DNA of 64,000 nt from Peptococcaceae bacterium CEB3 (GTDB taxonomy: Bacteria; Bacillota; Desulfitobacteriia; Desulfitobacteriales; Desulfitobacteriaceae): positions 29 through 64,028 of the forward strand of contig LDXJ01000052.1 of assembly GCA_001029295.1 (NCBI GenBank). The letters are read 5' to 3'. The notes under the pieces were generated by a model. That model did no database searches. It had not been told where the DNA came from and saw nothing but the letters and a program-made list of their open reading frames with translations. Shown here one piece after another: positions 7,099-14,861 of this stretch (the stretch's first letter is position 1; every line of letters begins with the position of its first letter). Position numbers and translations under genes: made by a program.

Positions 7099-9194
7099 AA
7101 AACAATCCCCCTCTGCGCCACCTCTTTCGGAACCGCGTTCCCGTTTTCGTCGATGTATTTCCCGAACACAAAGCGATATGTTTTAATGCCGGACAACACT
7201 CCAGTCACCACTTTTTGTACGTTTTCGTCGCCGGCCGCAAAGACAACGCGCTTCCCCCGGAGCCCGAAGCCGCCGTCCGGTATGTCACTCGTCGGGGCCG
7301 AGAAATCGGACAGCGCCTTGTTCATATTCCCTTTGTTTTTTAAGAGCTTGTAAACCCACTCGGCGGTCTCTTCGTTTTTAAAGTCAATCACTTTTTCCGG
7401 CTGGACGTAAGCCCGCTTCACCAAGTTTTGCCGGTCTCCCAAGACCGCCCCGGCCCTCTGATCCAGTTCGGGGTTGTCCGCCGCGTACGTAATTTTATTC
7501 CCGTCGAGTTGGAACGGCCTGTTTTCGTCCCCTTGGTTAAGCCGATCCGACACCCTTTGGGCAACCACCCGATTCTCAAAGGACATTTCCTTTTTAGGCT
7601 GTTCGCCAACGCCGTAATCCCCCAATATGCGGCGCATTAATTGATTCTCGTTTTGATCCCTCCCGGAGTATGTGATGGTATTATCGCGCCGTTTAAACGA
7701 GTTGTTGGCGGGCACCCTGCTCTGCAAAGCCTCCCACACCTGGTTCGCCGTCGATTCGCTTTTAAAGGCCACGGACTGGCCCCATTTCGGCTGATCATAC
7801 TCGTAAACCGTCTGATCGGACTCGCTCATGGTGTACGGGCTCCCCGGAGCCGACGGCTCGTCCGGATTCGCGTAATCCGCCAGTTTGCCAGCCGCACGCT
7901 CAATTTTATTCCCGCCATATTGAGCCAACGCCCGCACATTGGCCGGCAACTGCTCCCCATGCTGTCGGATAAATTGATTGATATGAGCCCCCGCCACCTG
8001 AACCTGCTGCATCACGTTATAAAACAGGCGCCACATAGGCTTTACACCAACCGTATTAATGACGAGTATCATTACGCCCAACACAATGACGTTAACAAAG
8101 CTCAAAAACCAACCGCCGAACATCTGGGTCATCATTCCAGGCTTAGCCCCAATAACCCAATGATTGATGAGCGCCACGATTAAATCCGCGGTCATCAAAA
8201 GGGCAAGCCCCGCCAACACTCTGAGCGCCGTTTTTAAAAACAGCCAGACCCGGTCCAGGGAAAAGGGGTTGGCAACCATAAAAATACAGACGAACGGGAA
8301 TAGATTAAAGAACAAAATTTGAACGGCCCCCTCAAAGGCCAGCAAGATCGCTTCGAACAAAATGACCATTTCAACGATGATGGACGGATTGAGTACACGT
8401 TCCAAAATCGCGCTGATCGTCTCCAATGGGTCGCCTTGCGCAATCCCCTGAATGAAATTTACAATTGTCGGCCAGAAATTAACGGCGATGTTCCCTAACA
8501 TCCCCCAGGGATTGAATCCCCCGTGGCTGGTTCCAATTCCGAACATCGTAGCTAAAATCCACATGGGATTGCCAAAGGTCGCCGGGTCTATACTGGTGGT
8601 ATTGGCTATCCCTAGGCTTTTCTGAGTGCCCAGGATAAAATGTGTCATGATCGGGCCGTACAGTCCCTTGTCGAAAATTGTCCCTAATTCGGGTGAAAAA
8701 ACAAAGGCCATGAGCGTTACGGGCGCAATGATCCATTCCCACGACCGAACGCGCAGAGTGCCCTTCTCGCGCAACATGAGGAACACTTCCCACATAACAC
8801 CCAACGCCCAGACAAAAATGCCGATCATGAACACCCACTGCGGCAGCGGAATGCCGGCAAACAATTTCGTACCTGGCAAAGGGTTCAGAGGACTGGAATA
8901 CACCTTGGGAGTCCACGGGGCGGGCTTTGACCCCAGTAAAAGGCTACTAATGTTTTGTACAATATCCCCGGTCCCAGTGGTCTTGGTAAAAAGCGACACG
9001 ATGTTCTGCCCCAGCGCGGACAAATTGGAACCGTACAAAGCGACAACCAAGAGACCGAACAAGAGGTAAAACAGCCAATTATCGACCCTCTGCCCCATGT
9101 CCGCACTGTTGATTAGTTTTGAGAAAATCGTGGCCACCTGGCTTAGCTTAAGGTTTGCCAAATTCGCCACAGCCTGCCCCGCAACCGGACCCAC
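7095..9194 (-). CDS. VirB6/TrbL-like polytopic channel protein with triplicated C-terminal repeats
   Basis: 699 residues. An amphipathic N-terminus, then at least six hydrophobic segments (about residues 40-410), as in VirB6/TrbL channel subunits of type IV secretion. From about residue 455 the protein is soluble and contains three related stretches beginning FKSESTANQVWEAL, FENRVVAQRVSDRL and FKNEETAEWVYKLL, each followed by a segment with ITYSG, ITYAAD or VVFAAG and a short helix. These look like tandem copies of one roughly 80-residue module. Start GTG 9194 has AGGTGA upstream and abuts the GGDEF gene. The repeats may bind a partner or substrate in the cytoplasm. Confidence 0.75.
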   Translation of the reverse strand: MGPVAGQAVANLANLKLSQVATIFSKLINSADMGQRVDNWLFYLLFGLLVVALYGSNLSALGQNIVSLFTKTTGTGDIVQNISSLLLGSKPAPWTPKVYSSPLNPLPGTKLFAGIPLPQWVFMIGIFVWALGVMWEVFLMLREKGTLRVRSWEWIIAPVTLMAFVFSPELGTIFDKGLYGPIMTHFILGTQKSLGIANTTSIDPATFGNPMWILATMFGIGTSHGGFNPWGMLGNIAVNFWPTIVNFIQGIAQGDPLETISAILERVLNPSIIVEMVILFEAILLAFEGAVQILFFNLFPFVCIFMVANPFSLDRVWLFLKTALRVLAGLALLMTADLIVALINHWVIGAKPGMMTQMFGGWFLSFVNVIVLGVMILVINTVGVKPMWRLFYNVMQQVQVAGAHINQFIRQHGEQLPANVRALAQYGGNKIERAAGKLADYANPDEPSAPGSPYTMSESDQTVYEYDQPKWGQSVAFKSESTANQVWEALQSRVPANNSFKRRDNTITYSGRDQNENQLMRRILGDYGVGEQPKKEMSFENRVVAQRVSDRLNQGDENRPFQLDGNKITYAADNPELDQRAGAVLGDRQNLVKRAYVQPEKVIDFKNEETAEWVYKLLKNKGNMNKALSDFSAPTSDIPDGGFGLRGKRVVFAAGDENVQKVVTGVLSGIKTYRFVFGKYIDENGNAVPKEVAQRGIVL

Positions 9195-10603
9195 TAGCGC
9201 TCACCTGCTTTCCTCGGCAAAAGCCGCAATATATCGCCGGGTTTATCTAACGGTGATATTGCGATCGCCGGATAGTTGAGGGTCAATCCGTTGTCCTCGG
9301 TGACAAATACAATCCGGTCCACATACGGCGGCGGAGCGGTTTTCCCCGCCCCCACGACAATTGCCCTATCGACGGTATTCAGGCTGTACAAGGCGTTTTC
9401 CCAGAGCGCCTTAGCATTTTTGGGGCGGGGCGGACGCTTACCAAGCCCCCATACCCACAAATTCCCCTCCTGTTTGGTGCCGGACGGAGCCAATGCCGGT
9501 GTCCCGAGTGCCCAGCAATCCGACCAATTGCCCGGCTGCTGAGGATTCGCCAAGTCCCCGTCGAGATAGAGCACCGGGCCAAAACGGGCTAAATATTGAG
9601 CAAAGGCATAATCTACTTCGTGCCCCCGTTCACCCCAAATCCATATGATTTTCCCTTGGAAAGCTCCGCCATCACCGCTATCGCTGGGAACAGGCGGTGG
9701 TGTGCCGGGTTGTTCTGGTTTTTCAATTTTAGGGATAGGGATCTTGGGAATCGGAATGCTAATCTTGTGCCTTTGCCTTTTGGCCGAAAATTTAGGAATG
9801 GGTGGTTTCGGAGCTTCGGGTTTTGCCGTCGCGCGCCCGTCTCTCTCTAATCGAATCCGAACCGGTTGGTCGTCCTCAATTTGCTCCCATTCCGATTCCG
9901 GCACTTTTGTGCGCCACTCCAGATTTTCAATGGGCATACCCCATTCGCCGAATTCGTCTTGGTCGTCGCTTTCAGCCGGTTCGTGCTTGATGCAATGACA
10001 CAATTGGTCCGCACTCTCCACAAAGATTCCCTCCAGGATATCGGGATCTCGGGTAAACACAAAATCGACCCCGCCCTGCTCATACCCCAGGAAAAACCGG
10101 ATTTTGCCCCGCACCAAAGGGACGTACCAATCCGCGGGCCAGTCTGTCTGGATGAGCCCTACCCTTTTTTGGGGCTCGAACATTAAAAGGCCGCCATGAT
10201 GGACGTGCTTCGCCTCATACATCGCGGCATCGGCCATCGCCAGGGCAAGTTCCGCGGTGTCGTTAGGGGCGGTATAGACCACCCCTAACGAATAACCGAT
10301 TTTTATGGACTGATTAAAGATTTCCACGGTCTCCCGCTTCGCTTGTTCCGGGGTTAGGACGATTCGATCCGGCGAAACCCCGATAAACTCGTCCCCTCCG
10401 TAACGGTCCCAGATAAACTCGGGGAAACATCCCCTTAGCTCGTCTAAAACATGTTCCAAATATTCGTTTCCGGCGAGATGACCATATTTGTCATTAATCC
10501 CTTTGAGACCGTCCGCGTCCGCCAGGCAAACCGTCGCCGATCCCGTCCCCAAAACCTCACGTATTTTGTTTTCGCATCCGATTGGGTTCGGCGCCGGCAG
10601 CAT
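9194..10603 (-). CDS. GGDEF domain fused to a CpaE-like C-terminal domain
   Basis: 469 residues. The N-terminal ~145 residues form a diguanylate-cyclase domain: CLADADGLKGINDKYGH followed by an intact RYGGDEF near residue 66. The inhibitory RxxD site five residues before GGDEF is missing, so product inhibition would differ. A central segment (about 150-300) is acidic, then proline/lysine-rich (IPIPKIPIPKI). The C-terminal ~150 residues (GKIIWIWGERG…VLYLDGDLA…AIVVGAG) follow a MinD/CpaE-like strand order but lack a P-loop. It is embedded between VirB2- and VirB6-like genes, suggesting that c-di-GMP synthesis is part of the machine. ATG 10603 has AAAGGAG upstream. Enzymatic activity is inferred only from motifs. 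Confidence 0.75.
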   Translation of the reverse strand: MLPAPNPIGCENKIREVLGTGSATVCLADADGLKGINDKYGHLAGNEYLEHVLDELRGCFPEFIWDRYGGDEFIGVSPDRIVLTPEQAKRETVEIFNQSIKIGYSLGVVYTAPNDTAELALAMADAAMYEAKHVHHGGLLMFEPQKRVGLIQTDWPADWYVPLVRGKIRFFLGYEQGGVDFVFTRDPDILEGIFVESADQLCHCIKHEPAESDDQDEFGEWGMPIENLEWRTKVPESEWEQIEDDQPVRIRLERDGRATAKPEAPKPPIPKFSAKRQRHKISIPIPKIPIPKIEKPEQPGTPPPVPSDSGDGGAFQGKIIWIWGERGHEVDYAFAQYLARFGPVLYLDGDLANPQQPGNWSDCWALGTPALAPSGTKQEGNLWVWGLGKRPPRPKNAKALWENALYSLNTVDRAIVVGAGKTAPPPYVDRIVFVTEDNGLTLNYPAIAISPLDKPGDILRLLPRKAGER

Positions 10604-10621
10604 ACCCAAGACTCCTTTTTA

Positions 10622-11026
10622 TCAATTCGTGTTCGTCGGGGCATTCGGCAATGTCATACCGTTGAGACTTGTGGAGCCAAAGCTCATCAAAGAGTTGACG
10701 ATATTGACCCAGGCTCCGGAGGCCACCAGGCCGATAAGCACGATCCCGATTAAAAACTCGGCTAAAGTGACCACCAATGGATTGCTGGCGAACCCGTGTC
10801 CGCCCATCCCGAAAATGCCGCCGTTCGCGTTCGTCTGCATGACCTGTTTATTGCCTCGGACATAATGCGTAATGATTTTTAGCAAGTTAACAATACCCAG
10901 GAAAATGGCAATTCCCGCTAACGCCGCAATGACGTATTTAGAGAGAAAGGCCACCATAACAACGACCGGGTTGTTCAGGATATCGACCGTACCGACCATA
11001 TTTTGGTTAATCGTTGGGACGCCCAT
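10622..11026 (-). CDS. VirB2-like small membrane subunit (134 aa)
   Basis: About 134 residues with two long hydrophobic segments (around 20-45 and 78-105), separated by a glycine-rich polar loop, and a polar tail. Size, topology and position before VirB6/VirB3/VirB4-like genes suggest a VirB2/TrbC-type pilin-like subunit or an accessory membrane subunit of the channel. ATG 11026 is preferred because AAAGGTGG lies nine bases upstream and its start follows the stop of the preceding gene (TGACATG). The longer frame from 11065 would overlap that gene for no reason. Sequence identity to known pilins is not evident. Confidence 0.6.
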   Translation of the reverse strand: MGVPTINQNMVGTVDILNNPVVVMVAFLSKYVIAALAGIAIFLGIVNLLKIITHYVRGNKQVMQTNANGGIFGMGGHGFASNPLVVTLAEFLIGIVLIGLVASGAWVNIVNSLMSFGSTSLNGMTLPNAPTNTN

Positions 11027-11027
11027 G

Positions 11028-11315
11028 TCACCATCCCACCTTTCCGTTGAGGTTGCTCGCGACACCGTTTCCGAACTGGATCAGGGCGTTTGCCACCCTA
11101 ATCCAGTTGCCGCTGAGGAAAATCCCCACAATCAAAATTCCAATCGCGCATTCAATCATAATGTCTTTCAAGGATTGGCGCGGCATTTTCCCGATATTGA
11201 CCGGGGACATGTGCTGAACTAGCCAGAGCAGGAGATTGATGACGGCGTGGAAAATAATCAGCCCCCCGATAATTCCCGCCAGCCAGCCAAACACCCATGC
11301 GATTGCGCTCTCAAT
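11028..11315 (-). CDS. VirB2-like small membrane subunit (88-95 aa)
   Basis: Two hydrophobic helices with a short amphipathic loop (SPVNIGKMPRQSLKDIM) between them, again a VirB2/TrbC-like topology. GTG 11294 has no ribosome binding site, whereas ATT 11315 overlaps the upstream stop (TATTGA) and has GGAGGGGGTG about eight bases before it. ATT may therefore be the real start, giving 95 residues; otherwise 88. It is translationally linked to both neighbours. Probably one of two paralogous small subunits of the channel. Confidence 0.6.
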   Translation of the reverse strand: MESAIAWVFGWLAGIIGGLIIFHAVINLLLWLVQHMSPVNIGKMPRQSLKDIMIECAIGILIVGIFLSGNWIRVANALIQFGNGVASNLNGKVGW

Positions 11316-11601
11316 AAGCGGTCACCCCCTCCCCCCGGAAAAGAGGGATAGGGCGAATGTCCACTTTTTTCTCGTAAATCACGGCCTTTCCCAGCGTGTC
11401 AAGCTTAAAGTGCCCGGCTAAAAACAGCAGCAGCGCTTCGTCTCCCTTGGCCCGTATTTTTTTCTGCTCGCCCCGCGACTCAATGTAATACGTTTTGTCG
11501 GCGTCCAGGCGGCAGCCTACGGGGACGTCTTTGCCGTCGTAAATCGCCAGCACAACATTGTTATCGCCAAGCACCATGCCTAAGTGAGCATCGTAAATCA
11601 T
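11311..11601 (-). CDS. Small soluble protein in the secretion operon, unknown function
   Basis: 96 residues, no membrane segment or recognisable motif, apparently mostly beta (GMVLGDNNVVLAIYDGKD…). It overlaps the upstream gene by four bases (ATGA) and is followed directly by the small membrane subunit, so it must be co-translated with the machine. Not recognised. Confidence 0.65.
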   Translation of the reverse strand: MIYDAHLGMVLGDNNVVLAIYDGKDVPVGCRLDADKTYYIESRGEQKKIRAKGDEALLLFLAGHFKLDTLGKAVIYEKKVDIRPIPLFRGEGVTAY

Positions 11602-12131
11602 TTTTTCGCCACCCCCAATTTCAGCAGCGACGGAATCATGTGGACGATTTGATTTATATCTGTAACCGTTTGATATTTGCCGGCCTTGGCGTCCCAGTAA
11701 ACCAGGGTCGGCGTCGTAGTGGGATATAAATTCGGATCCCCGGCCAACACCATGGCATTGGGCGTCAGCCCCATACCCGCAACCTCTTTCAGCGCCTTAG
11801 TCGGATCGGACGTGCGGAACTCCGTGGCGACAAAGACCAAGGGGCGGTGCACCGCCGGCAATTTTTTAATGGCGGCTTCAATTTTCTGGGCATCCGCAAC
11901 ATCGCCGCGGTTGTCCTGGATAAAAACCGCCGGGGTTACCTTGACGTTCTCGAAAACCATTTCCGGCTGCCCGTTGTTGGCAAAATACACGGGGATCAGC
12001 TCGTAATTTTGGGCCATTTTAACGGCTCGGACCGGTCCCTGGCTGGGTCCCTTTTGATGGAACACCAGAAACCCCAGGCACAACAGGACGACCAGTGCTC
12101 CCCCCAGAATAACCCATGTTCGTTTGGTCAT
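11598..12131 (-). CDS. Membrane-anchored thioredoxin-fold-like protein without CxxC
   Basis: 177 residues: one N-terminal membrane helix (about 7-25) and an extracytoplasmic domain whose pattern (PLVFVATEF … TTPTLVYWD) resembles a thioredoxin fold with its cis-Pro loop but no redox cysteines. Many conjugation loci carry such proteins (TrbC/DsbC-like) that help fold or stabilise surface subunits. It overlaps the CpaB gene by 113 bp in another frame, so the CpaB C-terminus is constrained. Start ATG 12131 with AAGGAGTG. Assignment is tentative. Confidence 0.6.
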   Translation of the reverse strand: MTKRTWVILGGALVVLLCLGFLVFHQKGPSQGPVRAVKMAQNYELIPVYFANNGQPEMVFENVKVTPAVFIQDNRGDVADAQKIEAAIKKLPAVHRPLVFVATEFRTSDPTKALKEVAGMGLTPNAMVLAGDPNLYPTTTPTLVYWDAKAGKYQTVTDINQIVHMIPSLLKLGVAKK

Positions 12132-12738
12132 TTGTAATCACTCCTTGCCCTAAATTCGCCCACGGGTTGAGCACCAAATAAATGTTTCCCGCCAGAGAAA
12201 TCAGCTCCGGAATGTTTGTTTGCGGGACGGCAATTTCAACAGCGGCGGCATTTCCCGATTGGATCGGTTTGCCTTGGTTATCGACGGCACCGATGACCCG
12301 ATACCCCCCGGGAATGCTTTGAACTCCTTTATTGTTATAAATGTTGACGACGTCTCCGACCGACAAGTACCCAGTTTTCTCTGTGGCGGTCGTGACCCAA
12401 TAAGCTGCATACCCTTGGGGTAAGCTTTGTCTTTGCGCTTGCGTTGACACCATGGACTGGATAATGGGTTCCCCTTTGACGGCGGTCACGTTGAGTTCTT
12501 TCCCTTGCGGGGTTTTCAAATCCGTGAAAGCACCGGCGGGGATTTGCCCTTTTACGGACTGTAGTTTTAAATCTTGGTCTACTAAATGGACCCCTGGGGC
12601 AATTTTCGTGGCGGCGACGACATATTGGGCGACCTTGGGGGCCGCGGCCTTGGTAGCCAATACGTTAATGGCTAAAATTGCGAGACCCCCAAAAATCGAC
12701 AACCCAATGGTTTTGGCTTTTGCTTTCGCGTTAAACAT
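12019..12738 (-). CDS. cpaB: CpaB/RcpC-like Flp pilus assembly protein (SAF domain)
   Basis: 239 residues. An N-terminal membrane helix (about 12-30) is followed by a SAF-type region (KVAQYVVAATKIAPG, then PAGAFTDLKT) and a second half with VGDVVNIYNNKG, as in CpaB/RcpC. In Tad systems this protein helps assemble the pilus outside the membrane. The last ~40 residues are Gly/Ser/Pro-rich and overlap the next gene out of frame. Start ATG 12738 overlaps the stop of the Flp-like peptide (TGATG). A gene that normally sits with flp, placed just before type IV secretion genes. Confidence 0.8.
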   Translation of the reverse strand: MFNAKAKAKTIGLSIFGGLAILAINVLATKAAAPKVAQYVVAATKIAPGVHLVDQDLKLQSVKGQIPAGAFTDLKTPQGKELNVTAVKGEPIIQSMVSTQAQRQSLPQGYAAYWVTTATEKTGYLSVGDVVNIYNNKGVQSIPGGYRVIGAVDNQGKPIQSGNAAAVEIAVPQTNIPELISLAGNIYLVLNPWANLGQGVITNDQTNMGYSGGSTGRPVVPGVSGVPSKGTQPGTGPSR

Positions 12739-12917
12739 CAGTTCGTGTTCCCATTGACGGCGTTTGTCCCCCAGCCTGTCAGTCCCGAGGTTATCGAGCT
12801 GAAAAAGCCGGAAAACCACGTCTGAAAACTGGACGGCAAAAATTTGTAAATGACCACCCCAAGCAAAACCGCCACAATGATCCCGAAAATCCAGGTAATG
12901 TAATCACTCAATTCCAC
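12738..12917 (-). CDS. Flp-type pilin-like peptide (59 aa)
   Basis: GTG 12917 with an AGGGAG ribosome binding site opens a 59-residue frame: short acidic N-terminus (VELSDY), one strong hydrophobic helix (about 7-24), then an amphipathic tail rich in S, F, G and ending GNTN. Size, topology and position directly before cpaB are those of the major Flp pilin of Tad loci, although the classic G-x(4)-EY processing motif is not obvious. Boundary repeat copy B lies 56 bp upstream. If it is the pilin, it should be the most abundant product of the locus. Confidence 0.6.
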   Translation of the reverse strand: MELSDYITWIFGIIVAVLLGVVIYKFLPSSFQTWFSGFFSSITSGLTGWGTNAVNGNTN

Positions 12918-12972
12918 TCAAATTTCGCTCCCTTTCTTTTTGATTTAAAGACCGCCTTGCCAAAAAAGTTCC

Positions 12973-13009
12973 CCTCACTAATAGGTGGTTTTTGTCCAAC
13001 AAAAACTTA
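12973..13009 (-). repeat. Gene-boundary repeat copy B, upstream of the Flp-like gene
   Basis: 18-bp core at 12984-13001. With the adjacent bases it matches copy C (13984-14021) over about 37 bp apart from a one-base indel. The two copies are in the same orientation and flank only the antirepressor gene. Confidence 0.9.
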
Positions 13010-13015
13010 GAGGGA

Positions 13016-13921
13016 TCATTCGCCGGCGTTATCCACTAAGTCGCTATTAACCTCGGCGGACCCTTTCTGTGCCAGAAAATCCCTAACTGTGCCCACGGTC
13101 TTTTCTGACCAAAAAATCTGGAATCCTTCCCATTTCCCAATTGTCATCTGTTTAGACGAATCCTGCATTATGCCGAAGTCCTTGCCCTTTTCCGTGAGCC
13201 GCCAAGGATTTCGTTTGACAAGACGCTCTTTTGTTTTTCCGGCTTCCCGGATACCGTACTGCAAACCCATCTCTTCAAGTAGCAGGTTGACCTTGTTTGC
13301 TTTGAGATTGAACTGCGCTCCTATTTGACTTGGTGTGAGCAGTTCCGCATTCTGCTCTTCGACGGCTGGCAGTTCCTTTCTGTAGTCGGCCAATTGCTTC
13401 CCCGTTTCTTTCTCAATACGGGCAAGTGCAACTGCAACAGCTCGCTCGGGCCGGATACCCACGGCTTTAGCAAATTCTTTTGCGAAACGAATTTCACCGA
13501 TGGCGACACGATCCCATGTGATCACCGGTCTCTTTTTTCTTGCGAGAAATGCGTCTGCCAACGCGTCTTTTGCGTGAAGTTGAAAATCAATTAATTTCTG
13601 CTGAATTTCTGGTGCATCAATGATATTTGCATTAATTTTTGCAAGCCAAAGGGGGAGAAAGTCTAATTCGAGACATAGAACTTCTTGGTTGCCTCCCTGT
13701 GTAGGGAGTCGCATTTTTGCAATACCTTTTGAGAGCACAACATCTTCATTTAATTTTCGAGTTTGATTCTGATACTGTCCATCACTCAGGCCAATTCCGC
13801 TACAAACCCATTTGACCGCTATTCTAATCTTCCCGTCGTTACATTTAACCGCCATGATCTCCGCTCCGTTGAAATCAACGAGCTTTTGTTCTACGGGAGC
13901 CAATGCCTCTGTTTTTTCCAT
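13016..13921 (-). CDS. Phage-type antirepressor (P22_AR_N-like)
   Basis: 301 residues. The N-terminal ~110 residues (VDFNGAEIMAVKCNDGKIRIAV…GIGLSDGQYQNQ) match the pattern of P22-type antirepressor domains; the middle and C-terminus have helix-turn-helix-like segments (LLTPSQIGAQFNLKANKVN) and a lysine-rich end. Antirepressors bind and inactivate phage repressors. It interrupts the Tad order between TadC and the Flp-like pilin and is bracketed by same-direction copies of the boundary repeat, so it looks inserted as a unit. Start ATG 13921 with AAAGGGG. A possible target is the CI-like regulator at 33214. Confidence 0.75.
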   Translation of the reverse strand: MEKTEALAPVEQKLVDFNGAEIMAVKCNDGKIRIAVKWVCSGIGLSDGQYQNQTRKLNEDVVLSKGIAKMRLPTQGGNQEVLCLELDFLPLWLAKINANIIDAPEIQQKLIDFQLHAKDALADAFLARKKRPVITWDRVAIGEIRFAKEFAKAVGIRPERAVAVALARIEKETGKQLADYRKELPAVEEQNAELLTPSQIGAQFNLKANKVNLLLEEMGLQYGIREAGKTKERLVKRNPWRLTEKGKDFGIMQDSSKQMTIGKWEGFQIFWSEKTVGTVRDFLAQKGSAEVNSDLVDNAGE

Positions 13922-13983
13922 TTGTCAGCCCCTTTCCAGAGTATGGGGGAGGGGATGATTGTTCGTCTCCCCGTGAAAGACTC

Positions 13984-14021
13984 CCTCACTATATAGGTGG
14001 TTTTTGTCCAACAAAAACTTA
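13984..14021 (-). repeat. Gene-boundary repeat copy C, between tadC and the antirepressor
   Basis: 18-bp core at 13996-14013, extended similarity to copy B. The stop codon of tadC overlaps its outer edge (TAAGTTTTTG). Confidence 0.9.
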
Positions 14022-14843
14022 ATGACCCAGCGCCCCTGCCGGCAAAGTCCCCATCAGGCTGACAAAAATATGATAAAAATATGGCACCATACCGACGATC
14101 ATCGCCACCATCATGGAAATCCCGGCGTAAACTGTCATTGGCGTAGTAGCCCGTTTCAGCTTGTACCGCTTTTGCATCCCCTTTAAGTGATTCATGTGTT
14201 CGCTCAAATCCCCGAACGGAACCTGTGGGACTCCCTCTTTGGCATACGAGACAAGGCGCACGAGAACGGCCGTTAAATCCCGGTTGTCGATCCGATCGGC
14301 AAAAGACATGAGTGCTGTCTCTAGCGATACCCCCGATTGCGTCATGGCCACAATACGTTCCCACTCGGCGGCCATTCCGCCTTTAAGCAGCGCCGCAATA
14401 TTTTCAACGGCTTTCACCGGAATATCCCCGGTATCCAAGCGGATTTTGAGATATGTCACCAGGTCGGGAACATCCGCTATAATATCTCTGGCCCAGCTTT
14501 GGTAAATAGCCGAATACCGCAAATACGATAAAAGATATCCCAGCCCGATCCCGACGAATCCGAAGAAAATATTCGTAAACGCGGCCAGCATCAACACGGG
14601 CATCACGGCCATGAAAACAATTGTTTCCAAAAAATATTTACTGGGGTCAACCCCAATGGTCTCCAGCCGGCCCTTTAATTTTTTATTTCCGATGAGTTCC
14701 CCCAAATGAGTGACTCTCTGTTTCAAAGACACCTTTTGGGTCCCAACGAGTACTTCTCGGCGCCGCATTTCGGCCCGGTTAAAGGACAATTTGTGGTATA
14801 TTCCAAAGGCTATCAATAGAGCTGATAAAACAGAAAGAAACAT
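14019..14843 (-). CDS. tadC: TadC-like pilus inner-membrane platform protein
   Basis: 274 residues with a T2SSF-type domain: an N-terminal helix, paired helices around residues 88-125, a cytoplasmic helical bundle (DVPDLVTYLKIRLDTGD…GGMAAEWERI…SLETAL) and a C-terminal helix (around 240-262). TadB and TadC form the membrane platform on which the TadA motor acts. It follows tadB by 18 bp with GAGGGGGAGG upstream of the ATG. Length is normal for the family. Confidence 0.85.
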   Translation of the reverse strand: MFLSVLSALLIAFGIYHKLSFNRAEMRRREVLVGTQKVSLKQRVTHLGELIGNKKLKGRLETIGVDPSKYFLETIVFMAVMPVLMLAAFTNIFFGFVGIGLGYLLSYLRYSAIYQSWARDIIADVPDLVTYLKIRLDTGDIPVKAVENIAALLKGGMAAEWERIVAMTQSGVSLETALMSFADRIDNRDLTAVLVRLVSYAKEGVPQVPFGDLSEHMNHLKGMQKRYKLKRATTPMTVYAGISMMVAMIVGMVPYFYHIFVSLMGTLPAGALGH

Positions 14844-14861
14844 TTTAACCTCCCCCTCTGG

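Noticed and set aside
8626-9069. Plus-strand frame opposite the VirB6-like gene
   Set aside because: Shadow frame; the opposite strand encodes a clear membrane protein with correct start and operon overlaps.
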